8,486 nucleotides of DNA, from positions 1-8,486 of the forward strand of contig JAGXSR010000052.1 of the NCBI GenBank assembly GCA_018333405.1, written 5' to 3'. Source of the stretch: Dethiobacter sp. Its GTDB lineage: Bacteria; Bacillota; Dethiobacteria; DTU022. Below are positions 1 to 6,442 of the stretch, piece by piece. Position 1 is the stretch's first letter; each line of letters starts with the position of its first letter. A program made the translations under genes and the position numbers. Below the pieces are notes generated by a model that was not told where the DNA came from, did not search any database, and saw nothing but the letters and a program-made list of their open reading frames with translations.

Positions 1-243
1 GCCGCAAACATCAAAAGGCATAGCCGGCACAACATGGGCTGCGACTTCGGTAGCGATCAGCATGTTGCCGATTTGCGGCCCGTTGCCGTGCACTATGGAC
101 AGTTCATAACCGATACGGCTCATTTCGGCGATCGGTTCCACTGTTTTTCTGACTACTTCTAACTGCGCATCTGCTGTTGCCGGATCTCCTTTTCTCAGCA
201 GCGCGTTGCCGCCTAAAGCGATAACCACTTTTGTTGCTGCCAT
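1..243 (-). CDS. arcC: Carbamate kinase, N-terminal part (runs off the left edge)
   Basis: Carbamate kinase interconverts carbamoyl phosphate plus ADP with ATP, ammonia and CO2. It is cytoplasmic and usually the last, ATP-yielding step of arginine-deiminase or related fermentations. The reading frame is open from 243 down to base 1, giving the first 81 residues of a family about 310 residues long. Three hallmarks are visible: the nucleotide-binding start VVIALGGNAL (residues 6-15), HGNGPQIGN (52-60), and MPFDVCG (75-81), the carbamate-kinase form of the amino-acid kinase fold. The start is placed at ATG 243 because GGGGG lies nine bases upstream. An in-frame ATG at 252 would add MKI but abuts the G-run with no spacing. 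No other arginine-pathway gene is visible because the window ends here. Family assignment is secure; pathway role is inferred. Confidence 0.95.
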   Translation of the reverse strand, partial: MAATKVVIALGGNALLRKGDPATADAQLEVVRKTVEPIAEMSRIGYELSIVHGNGPQIGNMLIATEVAAHVVPAMPFDVCG

Positions 244-339
244 AATCTTCATCCCCCGATATATGACCACTTTGTGTTATACTATGAAATGCTTCGGCGC
301 AGGCGATTCTTTAGCTCTCCGGTTCGTTTATCTATTTTA

Positions 340-367
340 ATTATACCGAAAACACCTTATAACACAA
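340..367 (-). promoter_or_regulatory. Probable sigma-A-type promoter of arcC
   Basis: On the minus strand a perfect TATAAT (340-345) is preceded by TTGTGT (362-367) with a 16-base spacer. Transcription would start near 333, giving a leader of about 90 bases before the arcC start. The -10 is ideal and the -35 is weak (TTG only). No other good candidate lies between here and arcC. Confidence 0.6.
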
Positions 368-429
368 GAGCGCTCGCGGCAGCAAAGAGCAGGTGGGGGA
401 TGAATTGCCGCTTATTATTTTTTTTGTTG

Positions 430-458
430 TTGACAGGGAAATATCACCACGATACGAT
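430..458 (+). promoter_or_regulatory. Candidate distal promoter of the DUF2062-FUSC operon
   Basis: A perfect TTGACA (430-435) is followed after exactly 17 bases by TACGAT (453-458), four of six matches to the -10 consensus. A start near 465 would give a leader of about 175 bases containing both arms of the inverted repeat 490-499/586-595. Confidence 0.5.
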
Positions 459-489
459 CAGCAGGAAGCAGCTTGGTTAGGCAGATGCA

Positions 490-595
490 CGGCGATTTCA
501 CAATCTTAATTTAGAAGCCTGGACTCTTGCGGCTTGCCGCGGTATAGTATATTCATAATCAGCAAAGGTAAAATACTTCACAGCAGAAATCGCCG
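490..595 (+). repeat. Long-range inverted repeat in the leader of the DUF2062-FUSC operon
   Basis: CGGCGATTTC at 490-499 is the exact reverse complement of GAAATCGCCG at 586-595, giving a perfect 10-bp stem enclosing 86 bases. Inside are two mutually exclusive small hairpins: AAGCC/GGCTT (515-519 with 531-535) and GCGGC-TT-GCCGC (529-540). The arrangement resembles the closing stem of a structured leader RNA, but I recognise no known riboswitch class in it. Confidence 0.45.
520..548 (+). promoter_or_regulatory. Candidate proximal promoter of the DUF2062-FUSC operon
   Basis: TGGACT (520-525, four of six to the -35 consensus) is followed after 17 bases by TATAGT (543-548, five of six to the -10). 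A start near 555 would give a leader of about 85 bases lacking the upstream arm of the long inverted repeat. The distal and proximal promoters would therefore produce differently folded leaders. Confidence 0.4.
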
Positions 596-617
596 GACCA
601 TTGTCGAACGAATGTCC
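595..617 (+). promoter_or_regulatory. Hairpin just upstream of the DUF2062 ribosome binding site
   Basis: GGA-C-CATT (595-602) pairs with AATGTCC (611-617) as seven base pairs with one bulged C and an eight-base loop. It ends nine bases before the Shine-Dalgarno GAGGGAGA (626-633). It shares G595 with the long inverted repeat, so the two structures compete slightly at their border. There is no T-tract, so it is not an intrinsic terminator. Confidence 0.35.
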
Positions 618-640
618 TTAAGTTTGAGGGAGATTAAGTT

Positions 641-1174
641 ATGTCCATAAAACGGATCTGTTTTATAGCCATCCGCACCTGGCGGGACCGCCTAAAAGCG
701 AAATTATCAGATGTTCTTGAGCACCAGGTTGTAGTTATAAAGGCTAGCCCAAGCAAGGTCGCCTTGGGTTGTGCCTTGGGTCTTGGTGTCAATTTCATCC
801 CCACCTTCGGTTTTGGCTTCTTATTTGCGTCCGTATTAGCAACTGTTTTTAAAGGGAACCCGGTTTCCGCCGCTGCCATAAGCCTGCTGACCGGACCGCT
901 GATTCCCCTCAAATACGCATTTAACCTGCTGATCGGGGGAACAATTCAAGCCCAAAGCACCAGTTATGGCAACCTATGGGGTTTTATTGTCCAGCAGTAT
1001 CGGTTAATTTTTCAACTGGGCGGTTTTCGGGATCAGTTGCTCAACTTTCTTGAATTTTTCAGCACCACCTTTATGCTCGGAGCTATAATTAACGCAGTGG
1101 TATTTGGAGCGGCGCTTTACTTGGGTATAAATATTTTCTTGAAAAAAAGACTGCGCTTGCCGCCTGTTGTCTAA
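641..1174 (+). CDS. DUF2062 domain-containing membrane protein
   Basis: This is a 177-residue integral membrane protein of the DUF2062 family (Pfam PF09835), whose molecular function is not established. The diagnostic stretch is at residues 36-100: SPSKVALGCALGLGVNFIPT, then a hydrophobic GFGF segment, then GNPVSAAAISLLTGPLIPLK. It matches the family pattern of a glycine-rich helix, a Pro-Thr-Phe-Gly turn and an N-P/G-P motif. Hydrophobic helices lie near residues 40-69, 75-102 and 141-166. A basic N-terminus (KRICF..RTWRDRLKAK) precedes them. The start ATG has GAGGGAGA seven bases upstream. Its TAA stop overlaps by one base an ATG in the next frame, and the FUSC-type exporter gene follows directly, so the two form an operon and may act together in the membrane. 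Family assignment is good; role unknown. Confidence 0.85.
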   Translation: MSIKRICFIAIRTWRDRLKAKLSDVLEHQVVVIKASPSKVALGCALGLGVNFIPTFGFGFLFASVLATVFKGNPVSAAAISLLTGPLIPLKYAFNLLIGGTIQAQSTSYGNLWGFIVQQYRLIFQLGGFRDQLLNFLEFFSTTFMLGAIINAVVFGAALYLGINIFLKKRLRLPPVV

Positions 1175-1191
1175 TGAAGGGAGACCAGCTT

Positions 1192-2238
1192 TTGACCCGA
1201 TTTCACGTAGGCGGAAGAGCAATCAAAACAGCGGTCGCTGTTACATTATCGATCTATCTGGCACAGCAGCTCGGTTTGGAGCGAGTGACCCTGGCGGCGA
1301 TCGTCGCTTTGGTTACAGTGCAGCGTACTTTCTACCACTCCCTTCTGGAAAGCCTGGGCAGGCTGGGGAGCGTCATAATCGGAGGCATCCTGGGGACTAT
1401 GTTCGCCTACTTTCTCGGTGCTACTCCCCTGGCCTACGGGCTGGTAACCTTACTCTCCATTTCGATTTGCCTGCAGCTGCGCCTGCAAAATAATATAATT
1501 TTGACCACTATTACAGCGATCACCGTGATTATCAGCAATGCTGATAATTTGATCCTGTACTCTCTGTCTCAAATCACTACGGCTCTGCTGGGGGCGATAG
1601 TTGCCCTGCTGATAAATTATCTATTTACCCCCAATCATCAAAAAGAGGTCGTCCGGCAAGTGCGGCAGGCTGAAGAAGGTTTAAGGCAGTTAATCGATTG
1701 CATTATGAAAGAGATGCTTCATCCGGGCTGTGATGCCGATGGATTTACTAATCAGGTGCTGCGCTTAAAACAGGAGATCAAAACCGGCAAAGACACAGCC
1801 ATATTGCTGCAGGAAGAGCAGCGCTTTATTATTACCAGGGAAACCCCTTCCGATTGCTACCAGCTGGCCTTTGACCTTTTCGATTCCCAGCTTGACCGGC
1901 TGGAAGAGATGCACAACCTGGCCCGGCGAATGGCCGTGGAAGTGCCCCAGGCAGCACATTTAGTCCAACTGTTCCGGATCGTGCAGCAAGTACAGCACAA
2001 CCGCATCCGGGGCAAAAAGAGCGCTAATACTCTTTTGGATCGGGCAATAAAAAATTTAGACCAGCGATTCGCCCGACTGGAAATGCCACGCACCAGGGAA
2101 GAATTTGTCAGCCGTGCTTCGCTGTTTCACCTTTACCAGGAAATCAAGCGCTATTACCGGTTTACCCTGAAGCTGCCGGAAACCCCGGGGGTCAGCCATA
2201 AGCTTCAGAACAAAAATATACAACAACCCTGCAGCTAA
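1192..2238 (+). CDS. FUSC / aromatic acid exporter (ArAE_1) family membrane protein
   Basis: The product is about 348 residues. The N-terminal ~140 residues form a tight block of membrane helices (RAIKTAVAVTLSIYLAQQLG, then LAAIVALVTVQRTFYHSLLES, then a GGILGTMFAYFLG segment and two more). A long charged, helical cytoplasmic domain follows from about residue 145, with NHQKEVVRQVRQAEEGLRQL at its start. This two-part layout and length match the Gram-positive ArAE_1 type (Pfam PF06081 plus PF11728), like B. subtilis YqjA. Members are proposed to export aromatic or other organic acids, but the substrate here is unknown. The start is chosen at TTG 1192 because AAGGGAGA (1177-1184) sits seven bases upstream. 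The alternative ATG at 1174 overlaps the DUF2062 stop, has no Shine-Dalgarno, and would add six residues by coupled re-initiation. Confidence 0.85.
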   Translation: MTRFHVGGRAIKTAVAVTLSIYLAQQLGLERVTLAAIVALVTVQRTFYHSLLESLGRLGSVIIGGILGTMFAYFLGATPLAYGLVTLLSISICLQLRLQNNIILTTITAITVIISNADNLILYSLSQITTALLGAIVALLINYLFTPNHQKEVVRQVRQAEEGLRQLIDCIMKEMLHPGCDADGFTNQVLRLKQEIKTGKDTAILLQEEQRFIITRETPSDCYQLAFDLFDSQLDRLEEMHNLARRMAVEVPQAAHLVQLFRIVQQVQHNRIRGKKSANTLLDRAIKNLDQRFARLEMPRTREEFVSRASLFHLYQEIKRYYRFTLKLPETPGVSHKLQNKNIQQPCS

Positions 2239-2260
2239 CTTTCCCTGATCAGTCAGCTGC
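2231..2260. terminator. Weak hairpin between the convergent FUSC and ychF genes
   Basis: GCAGCT (2231-2236) pairs with AGCTGC (2255-2260) around an 18-base loop that contains the palindrome CTGATCAG (2245-2252). The left arm includes the T of the FUSC TAA stop. No T-tract follows on either strand, so intrinsic termination is doubtful. It is the only fold I see in the 43-base convergent gap. Confidence 0.25.
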
Positions 2261-2281
2261 CCAAAAAACACGACATACCCT

Positions 2282-3361
2282 CTACACATTGAAGCGGATG
2301 CTGATTATATCTCCGTCACGAACCAGGTAGTCTTTGCCTTCGAGACGAAATAGGCCCGCTTCGCGCACCTTGGCCGCGCTGCCCAAGCGGCAGAGATCGT
2401 CGAAGTGAAAAACCTCAGCCCGGATGAACCCCCGCTCTATATCGGAGTGGATCTTGCCGGCAGCCTGGCGGGCGGTAACTCCACAGCGAACCGTCCAGGC
2501 ACGCACTTCATCGTCGCCTACTGTGAAAAAAGAGAGTAAGCCTAACCGCTCATAAGCAGAGCGGACCAACCGCTCCAGACCGGTTTCAACAGACCCCAGT
2601 TCGGCCATGAATTGAGCCCGGTCTTCGGGAGAAAGCCTGCCGATTTCCATCTCCGCCTGGGCGCAAATTTCAATAAGCGGAATCTCATGTCGCTGCGCAT
2701 AAGCTATAACCTGATCGCGCTCACGGTAATCCCCGGCAGCAAACTGATCCTCATCGATATTAATTGCCGCGATAAGCGGCTTATTGCTTAAAAAAGCCTG
2801 TCCGGCCAGATATTCTTGCTCGTTCGGGGCAAGTTTAATATCGGACAACGGTTGCTCCTGCTCCAACGCCTTAAGCAACCGCTCCAAAACCGCCAGCTGC
2901 CCCAGGTCATCTTTTTTGATCTTAGGCCGGTTTTTAATCCGCTCAATCCTTTTTTCCACCGCATCCATATCCGCCAGGATCAGCTCGGTAGCATAGTCCA
3001 GAAGATCCCGGTGGGGCTGCGGCCCGGCGGGCAGGGAAACGCCGCCGTCACTGCAGGGAAAGGCGCGGACCACCTGCACCAGCAGATCGGCAACACGGAC
3101 TTCATTCAGCAACAGCGCCGCCCTGGCCCCGCTTTCATTTATCCGCGCTCCGGGTATGTCGGTAAAGGCGATACGAGCATGAACGATCTTCCGCGGTTTA
3201 TACAATGCGGCCAGAAAATCGACCCGCTGATCAGGAACCGTCGCGCTGCCGGCATGTGGTTCAGCAGCAGGATTATAGACAGTGGGAAGGTTGAAATCGG
3301 TCAACAAGTTAAAAAATGTTGTTTTTCCGGCCCTAGGCAGGCCTACTAAACCGATCTGCAT
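2282..3361 (-). CDS. ychF: Divergent YchF-family P-loop NTPase with C-terminal TGS domain
   Basis: YchF/OLA1 proteins are ribosome-associated P-loop NTPases of the Obg family that prefer ATP; they are linked to translation and stress responses. Residue numbers count from ATG 3373. The sequence shows a P-loop GLPRAGKT (11-18), TVPDQRVDFL (45-54), DIPG (72-75), a coiled-coil-like insert (~130-175), the YchF-type N-I-D-E (205-208) in place of NKxD, and a very conserved TGS end (GDDEVRAWTV.., ERGFIRAEV, LEGKDYLVRDGDIISIRFNV). Length equals normal YchF. The G-domain is unusual: canonical NVGKS is RAGKT and the KGEGLGN segment after DxxG is missing. The start is placed at ATG 3361, giving MQIGLVGLP. 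The ATG at 3373 directly abuts GGGAG and lies within about five bases of the predicted transcript start. It is convergent with the FUSC gene and divergent from typA. This could be a second, specialised YchF paralogue. Confidence 0.88.
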   Translation of the reverse strand: MQIGLVGLPRAGKTTFFNLLTDFNLPTVYNPAAEPHAGSATVPDQRVDFLAALYKPRKIVHARIAFTDIPGARINESGARAALLLNEVRVADLLVQVVRAFPCSDGGVSLPAGPQPHRDLLDYATELILADMDAVEKRIERIKNRPKIKKDDLGQLAVLERLLKALEQEQPLSDIKLAPNEQEYLAGQAFLSNKPLIAAINIDEDQFAAGDYRERDQVIAYAQRHEIPLIEICAQAEMEIGRLSPEDRAQFMAELGSVETGLERLVRSAYERLGLLSFFTVGDDEVRAWTVRCGVTARQAAGKIHSDIERGFIRAEVFHFDDLCRLGSAAKVREAGLFRLEGKDYLVRDGDIISIRFNV

Positions 3362-3384
3362 AATCTTGTTCATCTCCCGGCTTT

Positions 3385-3413
3385 ATTATATCAACCCTGC
3401 CATTTTAGCACAA
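3385..3413 (-). promoter_or_regulatory. Probable promoter of the ychF-like gene
   Basis: On the minus strand TTGTGC (3408-3413) is followed after exactly 17 bases by a perfect TATAAT (3385-3390), which carries an upstream TGA making it an extended -10. A transcript start near 3378 leaves almost no leader before ATG 3373 but about 17 bases, including GGGAG, before ATG 3361. Confidence 0.65.
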
Positions 3414-3461
3414 TTAAGCATCCCGTAAAATAATTTGTATATTCCCACAATGCTGTTAAGG

Positions 3462-3490
3462 TTGCGTTTCCCTGGTTTTCATGATTAAAT
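3462..3490 (+). promoter_or_regulatory. Candidate promoter of typA
   Basis: TTGCGT (3462-3467) and TTAAAT (3485-3490) are 17 bases apart, and the -10 is preceded by TGA as an extended -10. A start near 3497 would leave a leader of about 35 bases. The match is moderate (four of six at each box), and nothing better lies in the 159-base divergent spacer. Confidence 0.35.
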
Positions 3491-3532
3491 TAATATTCGG
3501 TTAAGGAATTTAAAGAGATCAGGTGAAAACCA

Positions 3533-5356
3533 ATGGTGCTAAAGGCACAGGAACAATTTCGCAATGTAGCGATCATCGCTCATGTCGACCATGGCAAAAC
3601 TACTTTAGTGGACTGCCTGCTCAAACAGGCAGGTATTTTCAGAGATAACGAGCGGATAATAGAGCGGGTGATGGACTCAAACGATCTGGAGCGGGAGCGG
3701 GGTATCACCATCCTTTCCAAGAATACCGCGGTTTATTACGGCGGTATTAAGATCAATATTGTGGACACGCCAGGCCACGCCGATTTCGGCGGAGAGGTAG
3801 AAAGGGTGCTCAGGATGGTGGACGGAGCGCTGTTGTTGGTGGACGCATTCGAAGGGCCAATGGCCCAGACTAAATTTGTCTTACGCAAGGCCCTGGAGCT
3901 CAGCCTGCGGATCATCGTAGTGGTGAATAAAATTGACCGCTCTGACGCCCGCCCGGACGAGGTTTTAAACGAGGTGTTTGATCTTTTTGTAGAGCTGGAG
4001 GCCGCCGACTGGCAGTTGGATTTTCCGGTGATCTACACCTCTTCGCGGGACGGCAGCTCCTCCACGGATCACTTAAGGCCGGGCAACAGCATGCAACCAC
4101 TTTTCAAGATGATCATTGATGAGATTCCCGCCCCAATGGCCGATCCTGACGGAGCGTTGCAGCTTCAGATAAACACTCTGGATTACGACGAGTATGTCGG
4201 GCGGATCGGTATCGGCCGGATACACAATGGCCGCTTGAAAGCAGGGCAATCGGTCAGTTTGTGCAAGCGGGACGAGACCGTGGAAATGGTTAAAATAGTC
4301 AAGCTTTGGACTTATAAAGGCTTAAAAAGAAGCGAAATCGACCAGGCCAATGCCGGCGATCTAGTAGCCGTGGCCGGGTTGGGGCAAGTAAATATCGGCG
4401 AGACAGTCAGTGATCCGGACCTGCCGTCGCCCCTGCCCCTGATGAAGATCGATGAGCCGACCATGACCATGACTTTCATGATCAACGACAGCCCGTTTGC
4501 CGGCCAGGAAGGCAAATATGTCACCTCCCGCCAGCTGCGCGATCGGCTGTGGAAAGAAGCGGAAACTAACGTCAGCCTGAAAGTAACGGAGACCGACGCG
4601 GCCGATTCTTTCCAGGTTGCCGGGCGCGGCGAGCTGCACTTAGGGATACTCATAGAAAATATGCGGCGCGAAGGATATGAGCTGCAAGTCTCCAAACCGA
4701 AGCCGATTTTAAAAAAAGTTAATGGCATCCCCTGCGAACCGTACGAGCGGCTGTTTATTACCGTGCCGGAGATCTACGCCGGGCGAGTCATTGAGAACCT
4801 GGGGCAGCGCCGCGGAGAGATGCTCAATCTACAGCCAACAGGAGAGCGCCACATCAGGCTGGAATTTTTAATCCCGGCCCGCGGGCTGCTCGGTTTTCGC
4901 TCGGAACTTTTAACGGATACCCGGGGAGAAGGGATCATGCATTATCTGTTCGACCATTTCGGACCATGGAAAGGCGAGATCTCCGGACGGCGCCGGGGCG
5001 TATTGATCGCCTTCGAGACCGGTGAATCAACGGCTTACGGTATCCATAACGTAGAGGATCGGGGCGATCTCTTTATCAAACCAGGCGATAAGGTCTACGC
5101 GGGTATGGTTGTGGGAGAACATTCCCGTGAACAGGATATTGAGGTGAATGTGTGCAAGAAGAAACATCTGACTAATATACGCGCCAGCGGGGCGGACGAT
5201 GCCATCCGTCTGGTTGCTCCCCGCACTTTCAGTTTAGAACAGGCCATGGAATATATCGAAGACGATGAACTGGTTGAAGTTACCCCGACAACCATCCGCA
5301 TGCGCAAAAAGATCCTTAACCGTAACCTGCGTGATAGAGCGCCTAAGAAGGGCTGA
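3533..5356 (+). CDS. typA: Translational GTPase TypA/BipA
   Basis: TypA/BipA is an EF-G-like ribosomal GTPase that supports ribosome assembly and growth under stress such as cold. The full-length protein has 607 residues, as usual for the family. G motifs are clear: G1 HVDHGKTT (17-24), switch I NDLERERGIT (50-59) with the catalytic-loop threonine, G3 DTPGH (78-82), and G4 NKID (132-135). Domain II follows (about 205-300), then an EF-G domain III-like part (TETDAADSFQVAGRGELHLG), domain V-like GERHIRLEFLIPARGLLGFR, and the TypA-specific C-terminal domain with GDKVYAGMVVGEHSR and KKKHLTNIRASG. The G5 position reads YTSSRDG, where most TypA proteins have YASAxxG. The Shine-Dalgarno is a modest AGGTGA a few bases before ATG. 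It is divergent from ychF, another ribosome-linked NTPase, and convergent with the AEC carrier gene. The 3' end is built into a hairpin. Confidence 0.97.
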   Translation: MVLKAQEQFRNVAIIAHVDHGKTTLVDCLLKQAGIFRDNERIIERVMDSNDLERERGITILSKNTAVYYGGIKINIVDTPGHADFGGEVERVLRMVDGALLLVDAFEGPMAQTKFVLRKALELSLRIIVVVNKIDRSDARPDEVLNEVFDLFVELEAADWQLDFPVIYTSSRDGSSSTDHLRPGNSMQPLFKMIIDEIPAPMADPDGALQLQINTLDYDEYVGRIGIGRIHNGRLKAGQSVSLCKRDETVEMVKIVKLWTYKGLKRSEIDQANAGDLVAVAGLGQVNIGETVSDPDLPSPLPLMKIDEPTMTMTFMINDSPFAGQEGKYVTSRQLRDRLWKEAETNVSLKVTETDAADSFQVAGRGELHLGILIENMRREGYELQVSKPKPILKKVNGIPCEPYERLFITVPEIYAGRVIENLGQRRGEMLNLQPTGERHIRLEFLIPARGLLGFRSELLTDTRGEGIMHYLFDHFGPWKGEISGRRRGVLIAFETGESTAYGIHNVEDRGDLFIKPGDKVYAGMVVGEHSREQDIEVNVCKKKHLTNIRASGADDAIRLVAPRTFSLEQAMEYIEDDELVEVTPTTIRMRKKILNRNLRDRAPKKG

Positions 5357-5372
5357 CCAACCCTTCTTAGGC
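5341..5372. terminator. Perfect 12-bp hairpin over the typA stop codon
   Basis: GCCTAAGAAGGG (5341-5352) is exactly complementary to CCCTTCTTAGGC (5361-5372), with an eight-base loop. The 5' arm encodes the last typA residues and the TGA stop (5354-5356) lies in the loop. It sits between the convergent typA and AEC genes, so it could serve both strands. Neither strand has a following T-tract, so it may block exonucleases or assist factor-dependent termination rather than act as a classic terminator. Confidence 0.55.
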
Positions 5373-5405
5373 ACAACAAGCTCTATATCTTGCGTAAAGC
5401 GCATT

Positions 5406-6338
5406 TCAGACGAGAACAATTATTATATACAGTAAAATGCTTAATATGGTATTAACCGCTATTACATTGCTGGCCAGTTTGCCGACTTCTTCTGAGATGT
5501 ACATACTGGCGATCATAGGCATAACCATTGGGGGAGGTATAACCAGAAATGTAAAAAAAGCATGGTTAAACACAGGATCCGGAGCAATAATTTTATCGAT
5601 AACAGCATATTTAAACAAATATCCCACGGGAAAGATAATTGCCATCCGCATTAGCACTAACTTGCAGCTTTCTTTGATAAATTCAGTATTCAGGGAAATT
5701 CCATACCCCAGCACAATTAGAATTACCGGTACTGTTAAACCTCCCAGCAACTCAATAGTTGTAAACAAACCGTTGTAGATAATATTCCCGGTTAATAAAG
5801 CATGAATATTTAGCTTGTTGATTATAATTCCCAGCGCGATGCTGATAATTAATGGTGATTTAATATTGGCCAACACTTCATGCAGAGAAAATTTTTGCTG
5901 TTCCTTCTTAACGCGGAGCCAGGGGTAGAAGAATAACCATAAATATACCTCATGGCCAACGCTGAGAATGGTAAATTTGCCGAGATCCTCCATACCATAA
6001 ACCGCCAGAAATAAAGGTATGCCAATAAATATAACTGAACAGCCGCTGCTCACCAGAGGCAATAATGGGTGGGAAAACCACTTTATTTTATTTACCGCCA
6101 ATGAAGTAAGTAAAAATAGAACCTGCATTATGAAGACAAAAAGAAAGAGGATATAATAGTCAGCACTTAATTCCTTGGTAACAAAAGAAATAAATAATAC
6201 AGACGGCAAAGAAAAATTAACAATCAATTTTCTGATTTCATCAATCGTGGAGCTTTTCAGATAGTTTCTTTCCCTGAATAATTTGCCTAACGCCAGCAGG
6301 GCGATAATGGTGATCAGCCTTGACAAAACTTCATTCAA
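5406..6338 (-). CDS. AEC (auxin efflux carrier) family transporter
   Basis: This 310-residue, very hydrophobic protein is of the AEC/Mem_trans type (Pfam PF03547). Bacterial members move carboxylates such as malate or malonate, and none is firmly tied to auxin. Two five-helix halves are visible. The first starts at LITIIALLALGKLFRERNYL and includes NFSLPSVLFISF with the family's conserved N-x-x-L-P region, then a G-I-P segment (SGCSVIFIGIPLFLAVYG). The second half starts after the charged loop VKKEQQKFSLHEVLANIKSP and includes LGGLTVPVILIVLGYGIS and VIPPPMVMPMIASMY. The start is TTG 6338: GGGGGAGG ends nine bases upstream, and no in-frame ATG lies near the N-terminus. The gene is clearly richer in A+T than typA. 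It has its own candidate promoter and leader; the chemoreceptor gene upstream is on the same strand but 388 bases away. Substrate unknown. Confidence 0.9.
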   Translation of the reverse strand: MNEVLSRLITIIALLALGKLFRERNYLKSSTIDEIRKLIVNFSLPSVLFISFVTKELSADYYILFLFVFIMQVLFLLTSLAVNKIKWFSHPLLPLVSSGCSVIFIGIPLFLAVYGMEDLGKFTILSVGHEVYLWLFFYPWLRVKKEQQKFSLHEVLANIKSPLIISIALGIIINKLNIHALLTGNIIYNGLFTTIELLGGLTVPVILIVLGYGISLNTEFIKESCKLVLMRMAIIFPVGYLFKYAVIDKIIAPDPVFNHAFFTFLVIPPPMVMPMIASMYISEEVGKLASNVIAVNTILSILLYIIIVLV

Positions 6339-6366
6339 CTAAAAGGCCCTCCCCCAGGTCTCATGC

Positions 6367-6400
6367 ACGGTGAGAATTTATCCGATAGGTGAAGCACCGT
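6367..6400 (-). promoter_or_regulatory. Inverted repeat in the leader of the AEC carrier gene
   Basis: ACGGTG and CACCGT (6367-6372 and 6395-6400) can close a 22-base loop. In the transcript the first arm can instead fold locally as GGTG-CTT-CACC (6389-6399), so two exclusive structures exist between the promoter and the GGGGGAGG ribosome site. Whether this is regulatory is not shown by the sequence. Confidence 0.3.
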
Positions 6401-6442
6401 TTTAAGCAATGCGAATCATCGATGCCGGAATATCACTGAAAT

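Larger units (their letters stand above)
244..640. other. Divergent spacer between arcC and the DUF2062-FUSC operon
   Basis: This 397-base stretch carries no convincing gene. The only open frame (plus, 274-480, 68 codons) has no Shine-Dalgarno site, an Arg-rich low-complexity start and no family resemblance. The spacer holds the arcC promoter on minus, two candidate promoters on plus (430-458 and 520-548), a long-range 10-bp inverted repeat (490-499 with 586-595), and a short hairpin (595-617) just ahead of the DUF2062 ribosome binding site. Confidence 0.6.

Noticed and set aside
274..480. 68-codon plus-strand open frame
   Set aside because: It has no Shine-Dalgarno, an Arg-rich and low-complexity composition, overlaps the arcC promoter on the other strand and resembles no family.
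529..540. GCGGC-TT-GCCGC as a transcription terminator
   Set aside because: The two-base loop is too tight for an ideal hairpin and no T-tract follows; it is kept only as part of the leader description.
2816..3349. 177-codon open frame antisense to the ychF-like gene
   Set aside because: The opposite strand encodes a clear YchF-family protein with conserved motifs throughout; this is a shadow frame.
2282..3373. Obg or Era assignment for the GTPase-like protein
   Set aside because: The NIDE motif and the ERGFIRAEV...DGDII..RFNV C-terminus are specific to YchF; there is no Obg fold or KH domain.
4312..4728. 138-codon open frame antisense to typA
   Set aside because: It lies fully inside the conserved TypA coding region and is Ser/Arg-rich as expected of a shadow frame.
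5437..5778. 113-codon plus-strand open frame opposite the AEC gene
   Set aside because: It mirrors the hydrophobic AEC coding sequence and has no ribosome binding site.
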